Below, piece after piece: positions 1 to 6,055 of a stretch of DNA of 6,942 bases; position 1 is the first letter of the stretch; each line of letters begins with the position of its first letter. The notes beneath the pieces are model-generated. The model searched no databases. It had not been told where the DNA came from and saw only the letters and a program-made list of their open reading frames with translations. Source of the DNA: an uncultured Bacillota bacterium (lineage in GTDB: Bacteria; Bacillota_I; Bacilli_A; RF39; UBA660); assembly GCA_947383065.1 (NCBI GenBank), contig CANDCB010000047.1:1-6942 (forward strand). The letters are read 5' to 3'. Made by a program: the position numbers and the translations under genes.

Positions 1-14
1 ATCCATTATACCAA

Positions 15-1466
15 TCAACTTTTTATATTTGTATTATAATTTATATTTTCAAATATTCGATTTGGATACTCACCAATTTCTAATTCATTACTAATACGAT
101 ATTTTGTATCATCACTTAAAGTTATATTAGAAACAGCTTGTTCTAAATTCTTTTCATTTTCTATAGTCGTATATTTTAATACTAAACCATCACCAAAATT
201 AATAGCAAAAAAATGAACTATTGCAAAAGCCAAAACAGGTACTATAAATAAAATCTTTTTCTTCCATTTATAATAAGCCCAAATACCACCACCTAAAATT
301 AATATATCAATAATATATCTTTCAAAGCCATATTTATTTAATAATACTAAAATAGAAATAACTAATACAGATGGTATTAATACTTTAAAATGTAACTTTT
401 TCTCAAATAAATCCTTTAAAAATTCAGCAATTATATAAATATAAAGTGGCAAAAAAGGTATTAAAGATTTACTATCTATATACATTGTTCCATTTAACAG
501 ATAATTAAATAAATTAAAGACAAATAATATACTTAAAATTATCCCTAAAGTTACCTTCGCTTTAGATTCCTTAAACATATTTATTATAGCTAAAAATACT
601 ATTGCTCCAAGACCTAAACCATATGAATAATACAAAATACTCTTAGTATTTATATTAGGTATTAATAAATCCTTTAAAGTAATTAAAACATTTGATTGAG
701 CTCTATTATTAAAAATTGTTGCAATTGTTGGAATAATTATAATACTTGAAGCAAGTATCGCAACAATTATAGGCATTAAAATATTAACAAAAGTTTGAAA
801 AAAAGACTTCAATGTAATTTTATTCATTTGCTGCATATATCTATATAAAGCATATACAAATAAACAAACTATTCCACCTATACTATAATAATAACTACTC
901 ATAATCATTAAAAAAGTCGCAACACTTAAAAGCCAACCTTTTTTTGTATCGAGTTTCTTATCAACACCAAAAAGTCCTAATATCAAAAATGGCATATAAT
1001 TAATAAACATAATATGACGATGAGAATGAAAAGACATTGGAGACGCCATAACAAACATCAAAGCTGAGATAAAACATACCTCACTACTATATTTTTTATT
1101 TTTTAAAAATATATATAATAAAACTCCACTTACTAAGACACATAAAATTGTTGAAATAGAAATATAAGTACTCATTTTAACAAAAGGCATAAAATATGAA
1201 AATAAGATAATAGGACTTAAAAATCCATAATAAGATAAATTATAAATATTTTGTCCTCCCCCGATATTTAAAGCAAAATCAGGGAATAAATCTTTAGTAT
1301 GATAAAATAAAGTTCTAAAATATTCTGGTATTGATATATGTTCTCCATACCAATCTAAAGTTGAACCATATAAATAAACATTATTCGTAATAACCAAAAC
1401 CATTGTAATAAAAATAGCAATAATTAAACCAATATAAACAAAATCCCTTTTTTTAAACTTTTTCAT
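15..1466 (-). CDS. YfhO-family polytopic membrane protein (GT-C-like), short or C-terminally truncated
   Basis: The product is 483 aa with about a dozen hydrophobic segments. Near the N-terminus it has an acidic extracytoplasmic loop (D38, E42) followed by GGGQNIYNLSYYGFLSP at residues 69-85, a stretch typical of YfhO-family membrane proteins. In Bacillus, YfhO is implicated in glycosylating lipoteichoic acid with sugars carried on undecaprenyl phosphate; that role is family knowledge and is only inferred here. The start is ATG at 1466, with AAAGGAAG a few bases upstream, 17 bp after the stop of the PIG-L gene, so the two are co-transcribed. YfhO proteins usually run to about 800-900 aa, whereas this one ends at a TGA just after the membrane part, where family members continue into a soluble tail. 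One base fewer in a T5 run (20-24) would let the frame continue with DWYNG to the window edge, so this may be a frameshifted longer gene. The family call is fairly sure; substrate and intactness are not. Confidence 0.72.
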   Translation of the reverse strand: MKKFKKRDFVYIGLIIAIFITMVLVITNNVYLYGSTLDWYGEHISIPEYFRTLFYHTKDLFPDFALNIGGGQNIYNLSYYGFLSPIILFSYFMPFVKMSTYISISTILCVLVSGVLLYIFLKNKKYSSEVCFISALMFVMASPMSFHSHRHIMFINYMPFLILGLFGVDKKLDTKKGWLLSVATFLMIMSSYYYSIGGIVCLFVYALYRYMQQMNKITLKSFFQTFVNILMPIIVAILASSIIIIPTIATIFNNRAQSNVLITLKDLLIPNINTKSILYYSYGLGLGAIVFLAIINMFKESKAKVTLGIILSILFVFNLFNYLLNGTMYIDSKSLIPFLPLYIYIIAEFLKDLFEKKLHFKVLIPSVLVISILVLLNKYGFERYIIDILILGGGIWAYYKWKKKILFIVPVLAFAIVHFFAINFGDGLVLKYTTIENEKNLEQAVSNITLSDDTKYRISNELEIGEYPNRIFENINYNTNIKS

Positions 1467-1483
1467 TTATTTTCTTCCTTTCA

Positions 1484-2197
1484 TTACTCAATCCAATCAC
1501 TAGCTAAAATAAAATCTTCATAAGCATACATATGATCAAACATTGTTTGAACAAAAGACTGTGATTTATATATACCAATAAGCTTCTTCTTAACAGATAA
1601 ATATTTATCACTTATTGGTGCCATAGTTGGATAATAAGCTCCAACCTTTTTCTTACTATGATATTTTCCAAAATAATATAAATTATTTGTGGTTACCGCA
1701 CTAGTTGTTAATGAACTAGTCATCTTATGATGTATATGGCCATACTCTCCTTCTGGATTATGAGTAACAATCATTTCCCAATCTTTTAAATTAATAATTT
1801 CCTTTATATCATCATAAATATTATCACGATGACTATCCCAATTATCTCTTTCTCCATTTGTTTTATCTGGATATCCTAACATAATATATTTATTATTAGT
1901 TTCATTCATTACTTTAACAAATTCATTTACTCTAACTAAATTTGGACCACATGTCACACAAACAACTAAATAATTATCTCTAATTAAATGTGCTCCTCCC
2001 CATAATAATTCATCATCAGGATGAGCTACAATCATTAAATTATCAACATTTTCTAAACTTACTTTAGAAAAATCCTTATTAACCGAATGAGTTGCTCTAT
2101 AATTAATAAATAAACCTATTATAAAAAGTATAACTAAAATAATAAAAATAAAAATTACCAACAAATTCTTTTTTAAAGCAGTAAAAATTTCTAGCAT
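1484..2197 (-). CDS. Membrane-anchored PIG-L/LmbE-family N-deacetylase
   Basis: The product is 237 aa. One hydrophobic segment (about residues 12-32) follows two lysines, which suggests an N-in signal anchor with the catalytic domain outside the membrane; the topology is inferred. The PIG-L signature AHPDDE is at 58-63 and the second metal motif, HNPEGEYGHIHH, at 146-157. By family analogy H59, D62 and H157 would bind zinc and D61 would be the catalytic base, removing acetyl groups from N-acetylglucosamine-type substrates. The frame is also open to a GTG at 2206, but that codon lies inside the SD AAGGTG (2204-2209). The ATG at 2197, 6 nt downstream of the SD, is therefore the start. It is the first gene of an operon with the YfhO-like gene, which points to a cell-surface glycan or teichoic-acid-type polymer. 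The family assignment is secure; the substrate is unknown. Confidence 0.88.
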   Translation of the reverse strand: MLEIFTALKKNLLVIFIFIILVILFIIGLFINYRATHSVNKDFSKVSLENVDNLMIVAHPDDELLWGGAHLIRDNYLVVCVTCGPNLVRVNEFVKVMNETNNKYIMLGYPDKTNGERDNWDSHRDNIYDDIKEIINLKDWEMIVTHNPEGEYGHIHHKMTSSLTTSAVTTNNLYYFGKYHSKKKVGAYYPTMAPISDKYLSVKKKLIGIYKSQSFVQTMFDHMYAYEDFILASDWIE

Positions 2198-2233
2198 GTC
2201 ATTCACCTTAAAATATATTTGATTTCAAAATAA

Positions 2234-2262
2234 ATAATACTCTAGTAAAATAAAATTGTCAA
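2234..2262 (-). promoter_or_regulatory. Sigma-A promoter of the PIG-L/YfhO-like operon
   Basis: On the minus strand a perfect -35 TTGACA (2257-2262) and a -10 TATTAT (2234-2239) are separated by exactly 17 nt. The start of transcription would be near 2227, giving a leader of about 30 nt that contains the SD at 2204-2209. This is the best vegetative promoter in the window. Confidence 0.8.
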
Positions 2263-2263
2263 T

Positions 2264-2276
2264 TAACTTTAAGTTA
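2264..2276. promoter_or_regulatory. Small inverted repeat between divergent promoters, possible operator
   Basis: TAACTT-T-AAGTTA is a perfect inverted repeat with a one-base centre. It abuts the -35 of the PIG-L promoter and lies just upstream of the mgtE promoter. Its position fits an operator, but in sequence this AT-rich a 6-bp arm can arise by chance. Confidence 0.25.
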
Positions 2277-2287
2277 TACTATTTTAC

Positions 2288-2316
2288 TTTATTTTTAATA
2301 TATATTATGGTATAAG
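2288..2316 (+). promoter_or_regulatory. Extended -10 promoter of mgtE
   Basis: TGGTATAAG at 2308-2316 is an extended -10 (TGn followed by TATAAG). The -35 is weak (TTTATT, 2288-2293) at 17-nt spacing. Transcription would start near 2323, leaving a leader of only about 26 nt before the ATG at 2349. Confidence 0.55.
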
Positions 2317-2348
2317 TAACTATAAACAATTAGATGGATGGTGATATT

Positions 2349-3686
2349 ATGAAATTAAACAATTTAAAAGAATTGCTTATGCAAAAAAAATTCTTAGAAG
2401 TAAAACAAATTATTGAAGACATGAACGAATATGATATCGCCTCGCTAATTGAAGAACTACCACAAGATTTATTAATTCAAACATATCGTTTATTACCTAA
2501 AAATATCGCGGTAGATGTTTTTGTTAATATGGATGAAGAAATTCAAAGAAACTTAATTTCTTCCCTAACAAAAAAAGAAACTAAAGATATTATTGAAGAC
2601 ATGTTTACTGATGATGCCGCTGATCTTTTTGAAGAAATGCCCGCTATAATCGTAACTTCACTATTAAGTAATGTCGATAAAGAAACAAGAAACGATATAA
2701 ATAAATTATTAAAATATCCTATTAATAGTGCTGGTTCTTTAATGGCAACCGAATATATCCATTTAAAAAAAGGTCTTTCTATAAAAGAATCAATTGCTCG
2801 AATCAAAAAACAAAAAGATGACTTTGTAAGTTATGATTCATGCTTTGTTACCGACCAAAAAAGAGAAATTCTAGGCCGAGTATCCGTAAAAGATTTACTT
2901 ATAAATGATTCTGACACTTTAATTGATGACATCATGGAAAAATGTGAGCACGTTTTATCAACTCAAATGGATCAAGAAGATGTTGCTAAATTCTTTCAAG
3001 ATTACGATTATTCTACACTACCCGTTGTCGACTCAGAAAATCGTCTAGTTGGTGTTATCACAATTGATGACATAGTTGATATTATGGAAGAAGAAGCTAC
3101 TGAAGATATCGAAAAAATGGCTGCTATTGTTCCAACTGAAAAGTCTTATGATAAAACAACAGTCTTTGAAACATTTAAAGCCCGTATTCCTTGGTTATTA
3201 CTTCTTATGATATCAGCTACATTTACAGGAAAAATCATTCAAAGCTTTGAAGCTCAATTAGCATCATATACTATTTTAACTGCATTTATTCCTATGCTAA
3301 TGGATACTGGTGGTAATGCTGGTGGTCAAGCAAGTGTTAGTATCATTAGAGCCTTATCTTTAAATGATATCGACTTTAAAGATATATGGCGTGTAATTTT
3401 TAAAGAAGCAAGAGTAGCTATATGTTGTGCAATAACTTTAGGAATATGTAATTTCATAAAGATTTTAATAATAGACAAAGTTAGCCTTCTTGTTGCGTTA
3501 TGTGTTTGTCTAACATTGATTATCACAATAATCATCGCCAAAGTTATTGGCTGCTCACTTCCAATGCTTGCTAAAAAAATTGGTTTTGATCCAGCCGTTA
3601 TGGCCAGTCCTTTTATAACTACTATTGTTGATGCTTGTAGTTTACTAGTATACTTTAATATAGCTAGTTTAATTCTAAATTTATAA
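2349..3686 (+). CDS. mgtE: Magnesium transporter MgtE
   Basis: The product is 445 aa, the normal length for MgtE, a Mg2+-gated Mg2+ channel of the cytoplasmic membrane that acts as a homodimer. Domains in order are the acidic helical MgtE N domain (about 15-125), a CBS pair (about 130-190 and 195-252) that senses cytosolic Mg2+, a connecting helix, and a five-helix pore domain (about 280-445). Pore signatures are visible: PMLMDTGGNAGGQASVSIIR (315-334) and the C-terminal DPAVMASPFITTIVDA (414-429), whose D428 is placed like the Mg2+-selecting aspartate of the family. The ATG at 2334 has no SD and lies about 11 nt from the predicted transcript start. The ATG at 2349 has GGTGAT upstream and is preferred. 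The gene is monocistronic, with its own promoter and a strong terminator just after the stop. Confidence 0.95.
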   Translation: MKLNNLKELLMQKKFLEVKQIIEDMNEYDIASLIEELPQDLLIQTYRLLPKNIAVDVFVNMDEEIQRNLISSLTKKETKDIIEDMFTDDAADLFEEMPAIIVTSLLSNVDKETRNDINKLLKYPINSAGSLMATEYIHLKKGLSIKESIARIKKQKDDFVSYDSCFVTDQKREILGRVSVKDLLINDSDTLIDDIMEKCEHVLSTQMDQEDVAKFFQDYDYSTLPVVDSENRLVGVITIDDIVDIMEEEATEDIEKMAAIVPTEKSYDKTTVFETFKARIPWLLLLMISATFTGKIIQSFEAQLASYTILTAFIPMLMDTGGNAGGQASVSIIRALSLNDIDFKDIWRVIFKEARVAICCAITLGICNFIKILIIDKVSLLVALCVCLTLIITIIIAKVIGCSLPMLAKKIGFDPAVMASPFITTIVDACSLLVYFNIASLILNL

Positions 3687-3691
3687 TACAA

Positions 3692-3715
3692 AAAAAGAGT
3701 CATTCGACTCTTTTT
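3692..3715. terminator. Bidirectional intrinsic terminator between mgtE and the coat gene
   Basis: A perfect 10-bp stem (AAAAAGAGTC with GACTCTTTTT) and an ATTC loop sit 5 nt after the mgtE stop and 7 nt from the end of the convergent coat gene. A-runs and T-runs flank it on both strands, so it can terminate both transcripts. Confidence 0.9.
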
Positions 3716-3722
3716 AAATTTC

Positions 3723-4151
3723 TTAAACACATTCTACATAAGTATCTGTTAAACATCTAATAGCACATACACAACCTAAATCCATTGTAAATACTGAATT
3801 AGTTGTTGTATAAGGATATAGACTAGTTGGATCTGGATTATCTTGTAAAACTCTAAATGTACAACAAGTACCTTCTATTTTTTCTACTCTAAAGACTGTA
3901 GAACAAGTATCGGTATTACCTACACAAGTTGCTGTAGAATCTTTAGTTATAGGCATACTCCAAGGAATACTGCCATTTCCACAAGTATAAATCATTACAG
4001 GTCTTGTATTACAAACTAAACAAGTAGGTCCTCCTCCAAGCATTGGTCTGTCACATGAATCTAAGCAACTATCAACACATGCATTTTGTTGTAATACTAA
4101 TATAACACTTAATATTTCAGCCAAAGAGTTAGTATTCTTATCATTACACAT
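3723..4151 (-). CDS. CotY/CotZ-family cysteine-rich spore coat protein
   Basis: The product is 142 aa with 15 cysteines (residues 2, 25, 29, 33, 44, 47, 57, 76, 83, 96, 97, 127, 129, 133, 141). The N-terminal block ILSVILVLQQNACVDSCLDS (13-32), then CDRPMLGG (33-40) and the later VFRVEKIEGTCCTFRVL (86-102), is the pattern of the CotY/CotZ family. These proteins self-assemble into a disulfide-linked crystalline layer of the outermost spore crust or coat. B. subtilis CotZ and CotY are of similar size (roughly 150-160 aa). The ATG at 4151 has AAGGGTGA 6 nt upstream. The gene stands alone, with a plausible sigma-K promoter and a shared terminator at its end, which fits late mother-cell expression. 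Family assignment is good; which paralogue it is cannot be told. Confidence 0.85.
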   Translation of the reverse strand: MCNDKNTNSLAEILSVILVLQQNACVDSCLDSCDRPMLGGGPTCLVCNTRPVMIYTCGNGSIPWSMPITKDSTATCVGNTDTCSTVFRVEKIEGTCCTFRVLQDNPDPTSLYPYTTTNSVFTMDLGCVCAIRCLTDTYVECV

Positions 4152-4185
4152 ATTATTTCACCCTTTCCTTTTGACATCTCACTAT

Positions 4186-4213
4186 TAATTTATGTTAAAT
4201 TCATAAAATAGTG
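4186..4213 (-). promoter_or_regulatory. Candidate sigma-K-type promoter of the coat gene
   Basis: On the minus strand CATAAATTA (4186-4194) fits the sigma-K -10 pattern CATAnnnTA, and CAC (4211-4213) supplies the minimal AC -35 element at 16-nt spacing. Transcription would begin near 4179, about 28 nt before the start codon and upstream of the SD. The match is short and the DNA AT-rich. The support comes from its position ahead of a coat gene. Confidence 0.45.
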
Positions 4214-4250
4214 CTTAATTGTTCTACTTTTATTTTCATAAAATTTATAG

Positions 4251-4256
4251 TATAAT
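4251..4256 (+). promoter_or_regulatory. -10 element ahead of the EIIB-like gene
   Basis: There is a perfect TATAAT, with no convincing -35 at 16-18 nt upstream (TTTTAT at 17 nt). Transcription would start near 4263 and the leader of about 48 nt would include the palindrome at 4284-4299. Confidence 0.45.
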
Positions 4257-4283
4257 TAGCTAAAATAAATATTAAAGAAAGGA

Positions 4284-4299
4284 AGCTAATATATTAGCT
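4284..4299. promoter_or_regulatory. 16-bp perfect palindrome between SD and start codon of the EIIB-like gene
   Basis: AGCTAATA/TATTAGCT lies directly after the SD AAAGGA (4278-4283) and is followed at once by ATGTGA (4300-4305), a start codon abutting a stop. In RNA it can fold as a 6-bp stem with a UAUA loop. In DNA it could be an operator. Without folding, the SD is 27 nt from the ATG at 4311, too far for normal initiation; with the hairpin folded the gap shrinks to about 11 nt. Confidence 0.5.
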
Positions 4300-4310
4300 A
4301 TGTGATAATA

Positions 4311-4628
4311 ATGGAATGGATTCAATATGTTGTTATAGCAGTAGTTTTAATTATTATAACTTTAATTATTATAAAACTTAATCAAAAAGATTTTTCTTCC
4401 GAAGTTAATAAACTAATTAAATATTTAGGTGGTAAAGAAAATATTATAAATGCTGAATGTAATATGTCACGCTTTAAAGTAATTCTAAAAGATATATCGA
4501 TAGTAGATAAAGCTAGTATCCAAAAACTAGGTGCTAAAGGAATAGTAGAAATAGATAATCAATTAAAAATTATATTTGGCAAAGATGCCAAACAACTAAA
4601 AGAATGTATAAAAGATATATTAAAATAA
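4311..4628 (+). CDS. Membrane-tethered stand-alone PTS EIIB-like domain protein
   Basis: The product is 105 aa: one transmembrane segment (about 5-22), then a domain resembling the glucose-family PTS EIIB domain. Visible matches are LGGKENI (39-45), SRFKVILKD (53-61, compare TRLRV..KD), QKLGAKGIVE (71-80) and a closing LKIIFGKDAKQL. In true EIIB domains a cysteine just before the [ST]R receives phosphate from EIIA. Aligned without gaps, that position here is N51 and the cysteine is one residue earlier, at C50. No EIIA or EIIC lies nearby, so transport is not implied; a regulatory or degenerate domain is an inference. The frame also opens at GTG 4302, but the ATG at 4311 is chosen for codon type. 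Both are oddly far from the SD, which is separated by a palindrome. Confidence 0.68.
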   Translation: MEWIQYVVIAVVLIIITLIIIKLNQKDFSSEVNKLIKYLGGKENIINAECNMSRFKVILKDISIVDKASIQKLGAKGIVEIDNQLKIIFGKDAKQLKECIKDILK

Positions 4629-4663
4629 AAAAATAAATATTAGCAACAAATATTTATTTTTTT
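4627..4663. terminator. AT-only 15-bp hairpin between convergent genes
   Basis: A perfect 15-bp stem (4627-4641 with 4649-4663) has a 7-nt loop, AGCAACA. It begins inside the stop codon of the EIIB-like gene, ends in a T7 tract, and contains the stop codon (4654-4656) of the convergent 93-aa gene. The stem has no G-C pair, so it may be a weak terminator, but the placement and the U-tract fit one. Confidence 0.6.
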
Positions 4664-4935
4664 ATTTCATAATCAACTATATCATCAAAATCTATTTGTT
4701 CATTATTAAGATTTATAAAACAATTTTTTTTACATAAGACTAATTTTTCACTTACTTTACGTCCATCCTTAAACGTTAAAATTACGGGAAGGCGATTAGC
4801 ATATCCTCTCCCATCAAACATACTCTTAAGTTCTCTTAAATCTTTTACTTTACTAGCCATTTCTCCTCTAAAATACTCATCATTATTTTTTATATTTTTA
4901 TCAATTTTATTAGCATAAACACTAGGTAATTTCAT
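4654..4935 (-). CDS. Conserved-looking small hypothetical protein (93 aa)
   Basis: I do not recognise this protein. It is soluble and basic, with no membrane segment. The N-terminal half is polar and probably helical (MKLPSVYANKIDKNI at 1-15, then KVKDLRELKSMF at 29-40). The C-terminal half alternates hydrophobic and charged residues in a way that suggests a small beta-barrel or sheet (LPVILTFKDGRKVSEKLVL at 49-67, then INLNNEQIDFDDIVDYEI). The start is ATG at 4935, 6 nt after a perfect AGGAGG; the ATG at 4941 touches the SD and is too close. The consensus SD and intact frame argue for a real gene. It diverges from the SEDS gene. Its last codons lie in the hairpin at 4627-4663. Confidence 0.75.
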   Translation of the reverse strand: MKLPSVYANKIDKNIKNNDEYFRGEMASKVKDLRELKSMFDGRGYANRLPVILTFKDGRKVSEKLVLCKKNCFINLNNEQIDFDDIVDYEIKK

Positions 4936-4981
4936 TTTCATCCTCCTAATTAAGTATATGTCCGTTTCTATGTTTCTTGAC

Positions 4982-5010
4982 TTAAAACATCTAATTTCCA
5001 AATGTATAAT
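4982..5010 (+). promoter_or_regulatory. Candidate promoter of the SEDS gene
   Basis: TATAAT (5005-5010) has TTAAAA (4982-4987, four of six bases of TTGACA) 17 nt upstream. Transcription would start near 5017, about 22 nt before the ATG at 5039. Confidence 0.5.
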
Positions 5011-5038
5011 AAAATGCCTTTTTGACCATTATATTAAT

Positions 5039-6055
5039 ATGAAAAAAATATTAAGAAACAAATATTTAATTTTAATACCAATAATCATTTTAAATATAAT
5101 AAGTCTTTTTTATTTACACAATACTCCATACTTTAAAAGACATTTATTATATTTGTTTTTAAGTTACATAATTTTATTCATTTTTTCTAAAATTAACTTA
5201 AAAATTATTATAAAATTACTACCATTCCTCTATATTTTTATCATATTTCTTCTAGGATTAGTACTAATTGTTGGTCGTGAAATTAAAGGTGCTAAAGCTT
5301 GGCTTCATATATATGGTATATCTATCCAACCAAGTGAAATTGCTAAACTAATATTAGTAATTTATTTATCCTATTTAACAATTAAAAATAAAAACTTTTT
5401 ATACTTAATTATAATAACTTTAATTCCCAGTATTTTAACTTTTTTAGAACCTGATACAGGAGCCATCATCTTTTACATAATTATTTTAATATCAACAATA
5501 AAATATTCAAATCTAAATAAAAAATATTTAATTATTATGTCTATTATATTATTAATTTTTGCTGGTAGTAACATAGCTTTATACTTCATAAATAAAGACT
5601 TATTAATTAATATTTATGGAACCAACTTATTCTACCGCATAGACCGTCTCATTTCTTTTGCCAAACAAGATAACATCCAAACCATCAATTCCCTTGTTTC
5701 AATCGGTGCACACGAACTTTTATACATTCCTGAAAACCATAATGATTTCATTTTCGCCGCCATAATTAGTAAATATAATCCCTTAATTTTTATCTTAATT
5801 ATTATTTCTTTTATAGCCATTTTCATTTATTTCTTAAAAAATATAAATAAAAAAAAGAACATATATAATGTTTTTAACTTTATCTTATTAAATATGCTCT
5901 TATTTCAAACCTTCTATAATATTTTAATGAATTTATCATTACTTCCAATTATTGGCATACCTCTACCTTTTTTAAGCTATGGTGGGTCTTACCTTCTAAC
6001 TATTTATGCATTAATTGGTTTATCAATTAATTTTAGCAAATATAATATTGATTAA
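5039..6055 (+). CDS. Short SEDS-family glycan polymerase (RodA/FtsW/SpoVE-like)
   Basis: The product is 338 aa and very hydrophobic, with about ten membrane segments. SEDS proteins polymerise lipid II into peptidoglycan together with a class B penicillin-binding protein. Family signatures in order: GAKAWLHIYGISIQPSEIAK (84-103), EPDTGA (137-142), YIPENHNDFIFA (229-240) and GIPLPFLSYGGS (306-317). W88 and D236 sit where the essential Trp and Asp of RodA lie. The usual AIGSGGL.GKGL stretch before the catalytic loop is reduced to SIGAHELL (221-228), and the EE.G after DFIFA is replaced by SKYN, so the protein is shorter than the usual 370-400 aa. The frame is open upstream to ATG 4958, but that extension has no SD and is not SEDS-like. 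ATG 5039 starts a normal first helix, although it too lacks a clear SD. RodA, FtsW and SpoVE roles cannot be separated; no partner PBP is in view. Confidence 0.85.
   Translation: MKKILRNKYLILIPIIILNIISLFYLHNTPYFKRHLLYLFLSYIILFIFSKINLKIIIKLLPFLYIFIIFLLGLVLIVGREIKGAKAWLHIYGISIQPSEIAKLILVIYLSYLTIKNKNFLYLIIITLIPSILTFLEPDTGAIIFYIIILISTIKYSNLNKKYLIIMSIILLIFAGSNIALYFINKDLLINIYGTNLFYRIDRLISFAKQDNIQTINSLVSIGAHELLYIPENHNDFIFAAIISKYNPLIFILIIISFIAIFIYFLKNINKKKNIYNVFNFILLNMLLFQTFYNILMNLSLLPIIGIPLPFLSYGGSYLLTIYALIGLSINFSKYNID

Noticed and set aside
15..17. TGA read as tryptophan (Mycoplasma-type code)
   Set aside because: Tryptophan is encoded by TGG in the genes here, and decoding this TGA would add only three codons before TAA.
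2543..2806. Minus-strand open frame inside mgtE
   Set aside because: It is fully antisense to a well-supported gene and has no SD or recognisable domain.
3326..3730. Minus-strand open frame over the 3' end of mgtE
   Set aside because: It is antisense to the conserved pore domain and runs across the terminator hairpin; a shadow frame.
5632..5826. Minus-strand open frame inside the SEDS gene
   Set aside because: It is antisense to the catalytic-loop region and shows no independent coding evidence.
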